DNA of 64,000 nt, taken from the NCBI RefSeq assembly GCF_051014685.1, contig NC_135061.1:4512029-4576028 (forward strand), in the 5' to 3' direction. The position numbers and the translations under genes are program-made. The notes beneath the pieces are model-generated. The model did not search any database. It had not been told where the DNA came from and saw only the letters and a list, made by a program, of their open reading frames with translations. Within the stretch, counting starts at the first letter, position 1. Each line of letters starts with the position of its first letter. This document shows, piece by piece, positions 11,978-23,727 of the stretch. The DNA comes from Ptiloglossa arizonensis. Its lineage: Eukaryota > Arthropoda > Insecta > Hymenoptera > Colletidae.

Positions 11978-14900
11978 TTATGATCTAGAAAATATTCGTG
12001 CATAAACTATTTTTATCGAATTATATTTAAAGGACTTCATGTTAAAAATTGAACTACTACCTTTTTTAATATGGACTTTGTTTTGTTTAAATATAGTTTT
12101 AAGATAATTATCATGCCTTATATCTTCTTTAGGAATTAGATGTGTAGTTTCTAAAGAAAATTCTTCGTGTACTATAATATATAACATCTGAAAAAATATA
12201 ATATAGTTGTAAGAGATTTGAAGTTTCTTTGTAAAAAATTAATATAACAAATTGAATTCATTATTTTTACATCTTCTAATATAGAATTAATAAATGTCAA
12301 TGGTGGTGATATGTACGATCTTTGTACTAATCTCTTTCGCTCTGAAAGGTCCATTATGAATTGTGAGTAATACAAATTTCTTCCAGGTATCAACCTTTCT
12401 TCAACAGTCTTCTTAAATCGTTTATTATTAACAATATCCCTATAAAATTTTAAAAGTTTAACACTACTATATTATGCTGTCAAAAAATTGACTATGTTTA
12501 ATTATTTTAACCATGATTGTTATAATCGGGGATTCTTACTGAGAAATACTAGTATTATACCAGAAGTATTTTTATAAGCCTTAAAGAAACAAAAATACAG
12601 AAATACCGATATATTTATTTATATTTATTGGTCATTTGTTTTTATTTCTTTATTTCATTACAATTTTCAAGATTTTGTTTCAAGTAGAGATTTAAAACCG
12701 ACATATTTTAATCATGTTGCTAATCTTTTATACCAAAACCAATATCGAATTAACTATCTAAACTAAAATAAATGCTATCGGTCTATACCACCTTTATAAT
12801 TTTGCAATGGAAACATATTTTTTTCTATGAAAACGCTATATTTGTGCATCAATTATAGCATATTATATGTGCCAATATAAGAAAAAGAAAACTTTAGAGT
12901 ATATAATCTTCACTTTAGAGTATCCTTGTACTAAAATACTGAAATAATATCGGTAGTTATTTCGATTTTCGGTAATATATCGATTTCAGTATAATTTCGG
13001 TATTATGTCAATAAGTTTACTAATATTAAGTCCTTGGTTACAGCTATTGCCAAAGAAATCACAGAAAAACAATATTTACCATAATACACCTTCCAAAATA
13101 AATGTAATTATGGAAAGTTCATTTTCATTCATTGTAACACTATAATTTCTACTTCTGTCCAAGAAAATTGCATGCGATGGTGTAGCTTTTAATTTTTCCA
13201 TTAAACTGATCCTTAAACATTCATCCTCCACAGAATATATAGAGCAACGTAAACTCAATGATTTATAAAATATTTCTGGTTTTTCTAGTATTTTTATCCA
13301 TGGTTCCTGTATAAAAATGAAACCCTGAGTATTTATTAGACACTTAACCTTTTTGCTACAAGATATTGGATGATTTATCACTTACTGGTGTGACAGTGCC
13401 TTTTTCTGTAATAGTAAACTGTCCTTCCAATTCTTTCTTTAGAATATTATACTTTAAAATACTTCTTTGATAGTTCCGCCTTTTACAGATGTTAAAAAAT
13501 TGCAAAGGTACATTAAGATCGATTCTACATGGGTGACCCTTAGTGAAAATTTTCACCTTGAAACTCTGCACTGTATTTGGGTATATTATACCTTTGTGAG
13601 GAAATACCTCAACATAAAGTATTTCTGATATTTCTTGACTAAAAGCATTTAACAATTTAATCAACTCTTAATTAGTACAAAAATCAAACTAGTCTAATTA
13701 GTAAATAAAATTTTTAAAATATACTTTTCCCATTCGTAAGCCAGCGCATCCTGTGTTAGATTGTTATACACTAAAAGCATCTTCACAATAATATTATATA
13801 TAGGTATAGACAACAAATCAATACAATCTGTGCTAAAATACAGGGATAACATCTCGCTTTTATAAGTGCAATTAACTGGCATTAAATTCTCAATTATTGT
13901 AGATCTAAAATCACTACATGATTCTCCTTCTAATGTTAATTCCATTTTTTTATCGCCCAAAGTTATTGGTAGCACTACCTTACAAAAATTAATATTCTAT
14001 TACTTTTAAGTAAGTAAGAGTAATTGTTATGAAAAAAAATTCTTTACAAATAAATTAAATAATAGGAGAAACAACAGAATATTTTAATAAACTTAATATA
14101 ACAAATTTTCTAGTACCTTATATGCTCCAAACATTCTAGGTTGGAATTTTAAAAGTAGGGGTTTAGCTGTGTGAGCTTCTACGACACTATTTTGAGCCAA
14201 ACAGGAAAATACTTCACAATTATAGGCTTCATTTAGTTTGCAAATATTATCAACATTTAAGGAACATGGCAAATCATAATTTGTAACGTTGTGTATCCAA
14301 TGTGTCTGGAAATTCATTCATCTTTTGTACAGGTCTTAAAAAAATGAATGAAAATGAATCCTACTTTCTGAATTGCTTCTTTATTCCCAAAGTAAATTTG
14401 TCCGAATTTTATGTGTGTGGTGCTTAGAAAATCACACTGTTGTTCAGATTCAGACAAGCAATCAATTAATATGTTTAATATAATGTGACGATCGTGTCCT
14501 ATGTCTAAATCCCATGATATTTCTGATTTTCCAATCAATGTATAATATATTTTCATGCAAATTATAGCTTTTTCATTCGGCTGTAAAAGAGTTTATTTGT
14601 GGATTAATACTTTTTCACCTAATCTTTATTTAAAATGTAAATATAGATTCTTAGCGACTTAATTAATTTAATATACTAAATAAATTCATTAGTAAAAACA
14701 TAAAATTCGTACTTTTAATGTACCCGACTTTGGATGCACAGTGCAAAGAGTCTGGTGAACACAATCAAGTTCTTCCGTTTGAAGTGAAAAACCTATCTTC
14801 TTAATTACAGGTTTACAATCACATTGATACACCCATTTAAAAATCCACGAAATGAGCAATCTTGAAGAATTTATTACAAACAATTTTATAAAAATAACTC

Positions 14901-17900
14901 CTTTATTTATTATCATTGGAACAAATTTTATAGAATGTGTCTTCCTTTCTCTGGGTAATATACTCTCCAAAATCGTATTTAATCTATTAAAACGCAATTA
15001 TTACCCTTCTATAAAATAAACTTATTTATTATGTGGGAATTTACAATTTGAAATGATCATACTTATTTATTTGCATTGATTTCCATAAAAATGGTTTACT
15101 TATATTCAATGAATATTTTTGTCCACATCCAAACACGCACATATTTTGCACCTGTTACACATGAAAGTTATAATATCTTAAAATTATAAATATAAAGGTC
15201 AACTCAGAATTTAACGGCCATCTGCTGCCAGTACATTCTACAAGTTGAAATAGAAATAAGATAAGAATTATATTTATATTTCTATAAATATAATCGAATA
15301 AACGCTTTATTAAAAAATTATAACAAAAATATGAAACTTCGACAAACTTTCTGCTAGCATAATTTGCTTCTATTAATACTAATACCTATCAATTATTAAT
15401 TAATCTAACTCTATTTTTCAACAATGTCAGTCTTGTATTAACAAGTTTAAAATAGAGAAGTAACAAAGAGATTAATAAAAATTACTACATCCATCACTTT
15501 CACCAATGTCAAGTAGTAAACACAATGCGCATAAACATATTAAACAAATACTATTGAATTATTTATATGCTACAATGTACTAGCAGGAAGATTGTCGTAA
15601 TTTCGTAGTTTTGTTGTATAATTTTTTCATAAAGCATTTATTCAATTATGTTTATAGTACTTTTTTTTATTTCTACTCATGGAACATACTGGCACCAGCT
15701 GGCTGTTAAGTCCTATATATATACTCTGCATATTTCAATAAAATCCAATATTAATGCAACTGGACAAAATTTGAACTTTACCTTTAAAACCGGCAATACG
15801 CACATACAGATCACATTGCAAACTTTGGTAGGAGCTTGTTCAAGTAATAAAGTATCGGATCTAGAGTTAATTCTCACTAAGTATTGAATAGCCAGTTCGT
15901 AATTCCCTGGTGTATGTGGGGTAATAGAAATCATAATTTGTTCATGAGAACCTGAACAAATTGTTCCTGAAACTGGATGTAGTTTGATGTCTCCTTCAAT
16001 GTCTTTAAGTGGCTCGTTTCGATAGGTATAAAGTAATTTGTAATGAATATCTACTAGACTATAATTGAAAAGGCCAAAACACAATGTTCTGGTAGTGTTA
16101 TACTCTAATTCACTGAAATTTAATTCATTTGGAACTGCCTGAAAATAAAGAATAATTTTTATCATTTAATTATAATTTTAATATATCTTAAATTAAGAGT
16201 AACATTAGCCTATCGAGGATATGCTATAATGAAGCACTTTATCTAGACACATTGAGTTTTTAAAAATTAATATGTTGTTTGAGTTAATCTAATGTTACAG
16301 AAAATGTGTCAAATTTTTAATAAGTTAGAATTTCTATTAGATCAGATAATCAAGGGACTACTGTATTGAGATTTTTAAGTTTTTAAATCTTTATGTTACT
16401 CTTATTTATACATCATTATCTTCTTTAAAAATTCTTTAAATGGAATTTTACCGTTAACAATCCCATTTCACATCTTCCACGAACTCGTACACTTATGCAA
16501 TTTTTCAAGCCAATAGTAATTCCATTTTTTATAACAATCAAAACACATTGCAATTCAAAATCATAGTCCGTATTAAACTGGACTGGCTGAAATGTACACT
16601 CTTGGAACAAAGTATCATTGGGATCAATTTCTCCCGTCTCATTTTGCATATGAAGTTCAGGTGGTAATTGGTAAAATGTATATCTACAAATAAATAAAAA
16701 TTTCTTGTTAATACAATATCATCAGTATCATTGAGCCATTCAAAATAATAAGATAACATTTACATTACATAAAATTTATTTTAACTTTAAAATTCAAAAA
16801 ATTGTTCAGGTTTTGACCCATTACATAAATTGTGTAGAAAGTACATAAAATATTTAAATAAAATTTAATGTATAAGTTAAATAATAGTGTGTTACATGTG
16901 TGTATAATAATAAAAAATTTGTATTGATTTACTTTAATGTGTGACGAGTAATATTTCGCATTCCAAACATTTGAAACTGCTGACAAAGTGGAAAAACTGG
17001 TGGGAAACTTATTTCGCCATGATTGAGGAACAGAATATTTGCATACTCTGCATATCCTTTAATATCTATGTAACTTTCATTCTTTGTATTACCATTAAAA
17101 TATATTGTCCATCGTTCAATGTAAATCTTTTCACCTTCAGGTTTTGGGGACATTTGAACTGCAATTATCTGATAATTTCTGTAATTTACATATTTTTACA
17201 CTATACAATGCAATAACATGTATGTGATGACAATCTTTGGTTGAAAATAAATAATAGTAAAACTGTATTGTTCCAAGTATATTAGCAATTATACAAATTG
17301 TTTGTTTGCAGTAGGAGCGATATTACTCAAGATAAATATGTATTGATTAAATGCAATATGATTATACATATTATTCGTGTGTCATAAAAAAAAGTTATAT
17401 ATAAGTATAATTGTGTATTAAAATATTTCTCTTTACTGAAAATGAAAAAATTTACTTCAAATAATAATTATGTAATTTATCCAATAGAATTGTACGTGTA
17501 TACTAATTATGGATTACAAATTGAATGAAATTATGTTGCTCATATTACAAATAAATGATATATTATAAATACATAATAAAATAAAATCGTCATACTGGTA
17601 AATTACACCAAGCATTGGTTTCATGGTGAAATGATTTGTTGATGGTGGAACAAATTGAAACATAAGGGGTAAATGACCAAACTTTTTGATTATGAATGTG
17701 GTATAAACCGAAAATGGTGGCATACATGGCGGCATTATTATAGTTTGAGGTATTTCGTATTGTGGAATCCATCCGTTTGACCCAATGGGAAACGAGTGCC
17801 CTATGAAATGCATTTCACTATTAAAATTCACTTTGCTCTGAAATGTATCGAATCCGTTTTTTATCAATTTAAAATTAATTATTAAATTTTTCTGTCAAGT

Positions 17901-20722
17901 ACTTTTAAAATCTCAAATAATTATGCCGTGTTTTTATTAATGCATAATAGAAACTCAAACCTATTGCTCTGACCATTGTAATAAATGGAAAAATCAATCT
18001 TTTTTTGTACTCAGAGAAAACAGAAGCAATGATCTCCCTTCCAAAGAGATTGTTCTTTGTACTGGGATTAAATGAAAATTCAAACAATGTGGTATGACCT
18101 GCTCGTACTTGCATCTCACATGGTGTCACATTGAAAATTCCATCAATATCTGCAATGTTTCATACCAAGAAAGAATAATTTACATCATTGGAATTGAATC
18201 AAAGTATTAAAGCTATTCAAGGTCCCATATAGAATATTCAAGACTAGACAAAACCTTAAAGTTACCCACACGGTTAATATTATTGTATAATACCGAATAT
18301 TGACAATAATATTAGCAGTCTAGACATAATATGACTATATATGAGCAATACTGAAAAACTGTGAGGCTCCTGTTTCATATTTGGAATTGAGATATGTCCT
18401 GGAATCTCGAATAGTATACATATACAGTTTAAATGAGATTTAGAAAGAGATTGTTTTAAATATAAACATGATACAACTTTGTATACAATTACCTTTTTCC
18501 CAAACGATCAATAAATCGGACTGACTGTGATTAGTAAGACATATTGCATATGAAATTCTCTGACTGACATTTTCTATTTCTACGTTTGTTTGACCAAAAT
18601 TGAAATAGTTCTTTGATAAAGATATTGGAGGTAATTCTCCTGTTGTGTCAATGTTATCGTTCATGTACCCTTCAAAGCCACCTTTTCCTCTTGAAAAATA
18701 ACTGAAGTCACTTGCATTTACTTTCTTTTTTAACAATGAATTGCGATACCCATATAATTCTATAATGATTGGTTCCTAAATTTTGAATATTGTTTTTAGA
18801 AACTAATTTCAATATATAACAAACTCAATTAGTTTCTCTGTATCCTTAACTATCTTCTAATTGTTGACTAGTATATTATTTCAACTTATTGATTTACTTG
18901 ATGCAGTATTAAAACAGGCAAACGGTATGCGTAACTTCCGTCTTCTAGTGGAGTAAATGTAATAATAACATATTTATAAGAACCAGGATTGATGCAACCG
19001 TATCTAGTATCTAATCGAAAAGGCTGAAACTTTTCGTCCATGACAAACATGAAAGTCGCTGCTACTTTAGAGTTATTTGTAAGTTTAATTCGCCATTTTG
19101 GTTCGGAATTATCATTTGTGGAAAGCATGACGATTTTAGTTGCTGAACAAGTCACATCCGGACCTTTGAAAATGTATAATATTATAATAAAATAATAAAC
19201 ATGTGAGAATATTAAATCTATTAGAAAAATTCAATTATAATTTTGTGATGTAACATGAAAAAAACGAAAAATTTACTTTTCATAAGAAAGAAATTTGTAT
19301 AAATTATACATACTTACAATTGAAGTGTATATTGCTAAATATAAAATTAAAATATACATATTAGTGCGAAATTCAATCATACAAACCAATGCAAGATCCA
19401 CGCGTAACAATTTTCATACATGTTCCAATGGAATCAACGATGGTAAAATAGTCCACATTTTTGGAAGATGCAACGAACGGTCGGTAATGTATCTCGCACA
19501 CATATTTTTCTTTAGGAACCAGGATCCAACTATAAGAACGTATATGAAAAACGTGATCCAAAGGATTCGTAGTTGGGTCTCTTTGCACTTGATACACTTG
19601 TTCCTTCTGCAACAAAGTTATATTTGTTAAATTTATTAGGAACTATAGATAAGAAACAATTTCTGGATATTCAACAAAGGTAAACTTTGATCGTCGATAA
19701 ATGACCTTGAATAAGCTTGAAAAACCAACATATTGAGGTCAATAAATCCATTACGATCTTGGATTACATCTAGAGAATTATTGCCCTTGAAACGAAATAG
19801 GTTCTACTTGAAAGATTTTTTCAAATAAGTAATTTGTGAAATAATTGCGACCGAAGGTTCAAATAAGTCACCCTGTATAAGAGAGAAGGCAGTTTGTGAC
19901 GTCACTCAATTAGGAAAATGGTCTTAAGCGGGCCCTTGACCCCCGACGGACAACCTCGACACTCACGTGCACTATCATCTTTGAACCTCATTACTTTTAC
20001 GAATTTATTATATCTCTTCTACTCAATATACCAACATTATTCACTTAATTTACGACGTCCATAAAGATGGATTAAAACCTTGTACTTTGATAGAGTAAGC
20101 AAAATTTAGAAATATTTATCTTTCACTTGTGAATATTCAATTTTCAGCAGTAAAACTCTTTTTAAAATTATCGTTGTGTGAATAGAATTTCAAATTTGTT
20201 ATTTTATGCCTTAAATTCAAGTTGTAGTAACTAAAAAATAGTACGTGTCCTTTAATGTTATCTTTGCGAACGTTTCTTGTTTTAAAAGTTTATCTTTTTA
20301 TAGAATTTCAATACAATTTTTTACAACTTTAAAAGTAACTTTTGTATATCATTACGTTAAATTTAAACTAAAGCATAGGAAATATTTTACTGCAGTTTAA
20401 ATTTCATTATATATTAAATATAAATTAAATGACATTTAATTATCAATTGTTATGTACTATATTAGAAGGAAAGAAGTTTCTTGCGAGAAAATTTTACATT
20501 TTCTTCAATGCGATTATGGGTTTTCGGATGTAACTTTGTTCACAAAAATAGTACACAGGTCTTTACGATTTGATTATAAAAATGAGACCTCGCGCGCAAC
20601 AGCTTAATACTTACACAGAATTCGTTCCATATTTCTATCGTTTTTACCTCCGTTTTACCAACTTCCACTTCCCCATAATTTAACTGAATCACTTTCGTTT
20701 CATTCTGGAAATGAGCGTTCAT
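11978..20722 (-). CDS. CFAP65: Cilia- and flagella-associated protein 65 (CCDC108)
   Basis: An axonemal protein of the sperm flagellum built from ASPM-SPD2-Hydin (ASH)-type beta domains. Eighteen exons in transcript order: 20722-20615, 19606-19387, 19163-18898, 18775-18493, 18149-17961, 17800-17596, 17178-16933, 16683-16452, 16138-15782, 15151-15063, 14983-14713, 14580-14365, 14305-14117, 13978-13725, 13638-13386, 13306-13080, 12439-12271 and 12187-11978. All phases agree, giving 1327 residues. Landmarks matching vertebrate CFAP65 from memory: CIGPDV (CRGPAV in human), LTNHSQSDLLIVWEK, IGHSFP ... WIPQYEI (exon 5-6 junction), QNYQIIAV ... PEG, HPKSGTLKP, and LEDMLYIIVHEEF near the end. The first ATG has an in-frame stop just upstream, but the protein starts where the third vertebrate ASH domain would be, so about 400 N-terminal residues and the acidic C-terminal tail are absent. 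An acceptor-like TTTCCAG lies just after the ATG, so exon 1 could instead be internal. Confidence 0.9.
12440..13079 (-). other. CFAP65 intron 16
   Basis: A 640-bp AT-rich intron. It contains several diverged repeats of the word TTTCGGTA / ACCGATAT (12590-12620 and 12945-13010) but no coding potential I can support. Confidence 0.7.
15152..15781 (-). other. CFAP65 intron 9
   Basis: A 630-bp AT-rich intron. A plus-strand open frame at 15648-15887 is a shadow of exon 9 and is not supported as a gene. Confidence 0.7.
19607..20614 (-). other. CFAP65 intron 1 with a GC-rich patch
   Basis: The largest CFAP65 intron (1 kb). Most is AT-rich, but 19890-19980 is a local GC-rich patch with the palindrome TGACGTCA at 19897-19904 and GGGCCCTTGACCCCCGACGG at 19930-19949. 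This could be a downstream promoter or enhancer; nothing else in the intron stands out. Confidence 0.5.
19897..19904. promoter_or_regulatory. CRE octamer TGACGTCA
   Basis: A perfect cAMP-response-element palindrome in the GC-rich patch of CFAP65 intron 1. In mammals CREM acts through this site at spermatid genes; any equivalent role here is speculation. Confidence 0.3.
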
Positions 20723-21072
20723 TCTGATTTTATCCTCTTAAAAATATGAAAATTACTTTTATCGTGATACGCTTATTTTTGTTTGAAACGAAGACCACCG
20801 AGCCGTCGATCTCGTGTGTATCTCTTTCTCTATCTATCTCTCTCATACGCAAGAGATGTGTTCGTTTTGTTTTGATACGTGGATGACGTATATCAAAGAC
20901 GGTGAATCGAATCTTAACTATTCCCTGAAAATATCTTACGTTTCTCGTTCTTCCTCCTCTCTCTTGATGTGTCACAGGAAATCTCTGCGATATTGATCAT
21001 AGATTCGATCATCCGTTAATCGACAGTGACGTTAGCCACGTTCTTTATGGCTTTCTGACAGTTCCTGCAAAA
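20723..21072. promoter_or_regulatory. Divergent promoter region, CFAP65 / CUB-LDLa gene
   Basis: 350 bp between two start codons facing away from each other. It holds a pyrimidine-rich stretch (20822-20845) and no clear TATA box. Orientation suggests shared regulation, although the true CFAP65 5' end is uncertain. Confidence 0.4.
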
Positions 21073-22473
21073 ATGGCTCGACGGGATGTTTTATATTTTC
21101 TGTGTTTACTGCTCCTTGCAGATAATTACGTGAACTACAGCTCGTGCGCACATTACGGTCGACATTACGATGAATGTGAGTATTTCATAGATGATGTGAT
21201 CAATGGTTTTTATTTATGAAGTATATTCAATTTATAACCTCTTCCTGTAGATGGTTTGGAGACGAAAGAGTTTTGCCATGGGTTTAACAAAAAGTCAACT
21301 ACTGAGATCACGAATTCGGCGGCAGTAGTTTGGCCTAGACACATGTTCGACCGATGGACTGTTATTACAAATGTTCATTGTAAATTCGTTTTCAAAGCAG
21401 CTAAAGGGGATGGATTGTTTGGTGTGATTCAAAAAATGTCTTTCAGACAAAATTTAACACATTGTATAGACTACGTACAGGTAAATGAACACTTGTCTTT
21501 CTACCAGTGGTTCTTATATAATAAATATTAAGAATTAACACCTGCTAAGACATTTAAATTTTTATGTTATATCATAACAATTATATCCTTACATTTTTTT
21601 AAAGTGTTAGAACTTAGAACCACTGATTTATAGAATATTATTGCTATTTAACAAGATTTTTGAAGACCAATCTAATAGTTTAAAAGGAAAGACAACTATC
21701 GAACACAAAAGTTCTGTGGTCTACTTGATCGTAGTAAAGTAAAGTATTACCCAGTTCCTGAACCTGAAAACAGTTTGAATTTGCCTGGAACATTGTGGAA
21801 AACATGGAATTTTGCTGAATTTGACCCAAGTGAACATAAATCTGGAGGAGAATTAGAAACTGAAATATTCATTTCAAAAGAGAAATTACTGGATGGCCAA
21901 TTCCTTGCTCTTAGCATTGTTTATACTCCATATAAAAGTAAGTTTAGTTAATTTGAACAATATTCTGTAGATATAAAGGTAAATTGTAGTGCAAATCTAA
22001 CATTATGTGCAGATTGTAGCAATGTGAACTCAAGTGAATATACATCAATTGGCCTTAACACCTGTTTGCGGAATGAATTCTTTTGTGATGGAGTTTACAA
22101 TTGTGCACCTAATATTTGTTCGGATGAAGATAATTGTTCGAATAATACCAATACAATCATTAGCACTGGCACTGGCACAAAAGTAACAGTGGGTGCAGTG
22201 ACTACATTAATTTTGTCCTTCATCATATTTGTCATGTGCTTATGGATATGTAAAAGATCGCAAAAGTTATGTTGGTCTGATCCAAATATGTGTGCAACAA
22301 GGCCAGCATTATGGGGACCTATCATAGAATGTGATACAGTAGGATCTGTGATTCCACCAGTTCCCACAGCACCAATGTTAGAAGTTGCTGTTTCCTCATC
22401 TGTTGCTGATAAAGATTTGCCACCTAGTTATGATTCATTATTTCCAGAACAAAGTAATTCTGTTAGATCATAA
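21073..22473 (+). CDS. CUB-like and LDLa type I membrane protein with PPxY tail
   Basis: Four exons, 21073-21175, 21251-21480, 21679-21937 and 22013-22473, encode 350 residues. Order: a signal peptide (VLYFLCLLLLADNYV); a Cys-containing beta-rich ectodomain with CUB-like spacing (FCHGF ... VHCKFVF ... HCIDYVQ ... KFCGLL), about residues 35-190; one LDL-receptor class A module (TCLRNEFFCDGVYNC ... SDEDNC); a Thr-rich stalk; a membrane helix (VTTLILSFIIFVMCLWIC); and a short cytoplasmic tail ending in LPPSYDSLFPE. PPSY is a canonical WW-domain ligand used by Nedd4-family ubiquitin ligases (compare LDLRAD3 and arrestin-like adaptors). The start ATG directly precedes the signal peptide. AATAAA signals occur at 22899-22904 and 23344-23349. 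I do not recognise a named orthologue; the CUB call is by Cys pattern only. Confidence 0.88.
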
Positions 22474-23727
22474 TCATAAGTTACTAAATGTAATTAATAG
22501 ATATTAGCAGCATTTTATCTAATGTTTTAATTAGATATTGCTGTATACAGAGTGCAGTCTTCATATATATGATATGAATGAGTGCCTTCCTATATGAAAG
22601 AAATATACACTGTGACAAAACTATAAAAGATACACAAAAATTTTGAAAAATTCTTTTTAAGTCGAAAATTTCGTCTTCTTTCATTCGTAATATTATTGTT
22701 TACGCCATAGAAAAGTATATTTTACAATTTTACAAAATACACAAAGCGTAAAAAGTGAAAAAAATAATTTTTCAGAAGAAATCATATTACATAGATGGTA
22801 AATGGATCGCGGTGGTATTATGATGTGAGCAGCTTTAGTATATTATGGTAAAACAGACATTGAGTGTATATTACAAAAAAATGAAAGCTTATTTCAAAAA
22901 TAAAGAAATAGACATTTTATAGTTTTGTCGCGATGTATAGATAGCTATATATGCAAATTCCCGACAAGAACTATTAGGTCTAACTTTTTTTAGTACTTTA
23001 TACGAATAAACTTTTTCATATTCTATGTAATTTCTTACTGTAATACTGAAAATTTTTATATTTTGTATTACTCATTCTAAGAGATAGATGCAATTATTTT
23101 TATGAAACGATATTTTAAAATATTTCATGTGCTGTTTTTTTACGCTCCAAAACAAATACTCTTTTATTGTATGATAATATATAAATCTGAACAAGATTTA
23201 TAAGTATATATTGACACTGTGAAGAAGAACTTGTTTTTAAAGAAAGATTACTTAATTATTCAACAACGAAGAATTACTTTAGGAAGAAAGTTTGTTTATA
23301 GTTTGTAAGTTTTCTTTTTGAACATTGAAAAAGTACAGTATTGAATAAATTTAATATTTATATGAAATTGATTTTACTTTTTGTTAAAATATTTGCAACT
23401 TCTTAATACAAGTAATTCAACTAAAAAATTGTTTAATATTGGTAATCGGTATTACAATAATCTATATAATGAAAACGTCATTGTAATGAAACATGTATTT
23501 ATTAAAATATGGAACAATTGTTCTATGTGTTTTGTAAACTCAAAGTAATATAGCTTAAACATATGTAAGATATTTATAACGAGTTTTTATACATATATAA
23601 AGTATAAAAATTTTATGGTATTATACAATGCTACATGTGTATATTTTGAAAATTTATTTGTTATAAACCTTTATAAACGTATACATGGCGATATTATGTA
23701 AATATTAAATTTGTAATAATAAAATTA
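22474..23727. other. Convergent 3' UTR region (CUB-LDLa gene / APEH)
   Basis: AT-rich sequence between two convergent stop codons. It has plus-strand AATAAA at 22899 and 23344, and a minus-strand AATAAA (TTTATT at 23653-23658) about 70 nt past the APEH stop. No coding exon is seen. Confidence 0.75.

Noticed and set aside
17514..17867. Using the AG at 17839-17838 as the CFAP65 exon 6 acceptor
   Set aside because: With the exon 5 donor it gives a stop after a few codons; the acceptor at 17802-17801 restores the expected AIGHSFP junction.
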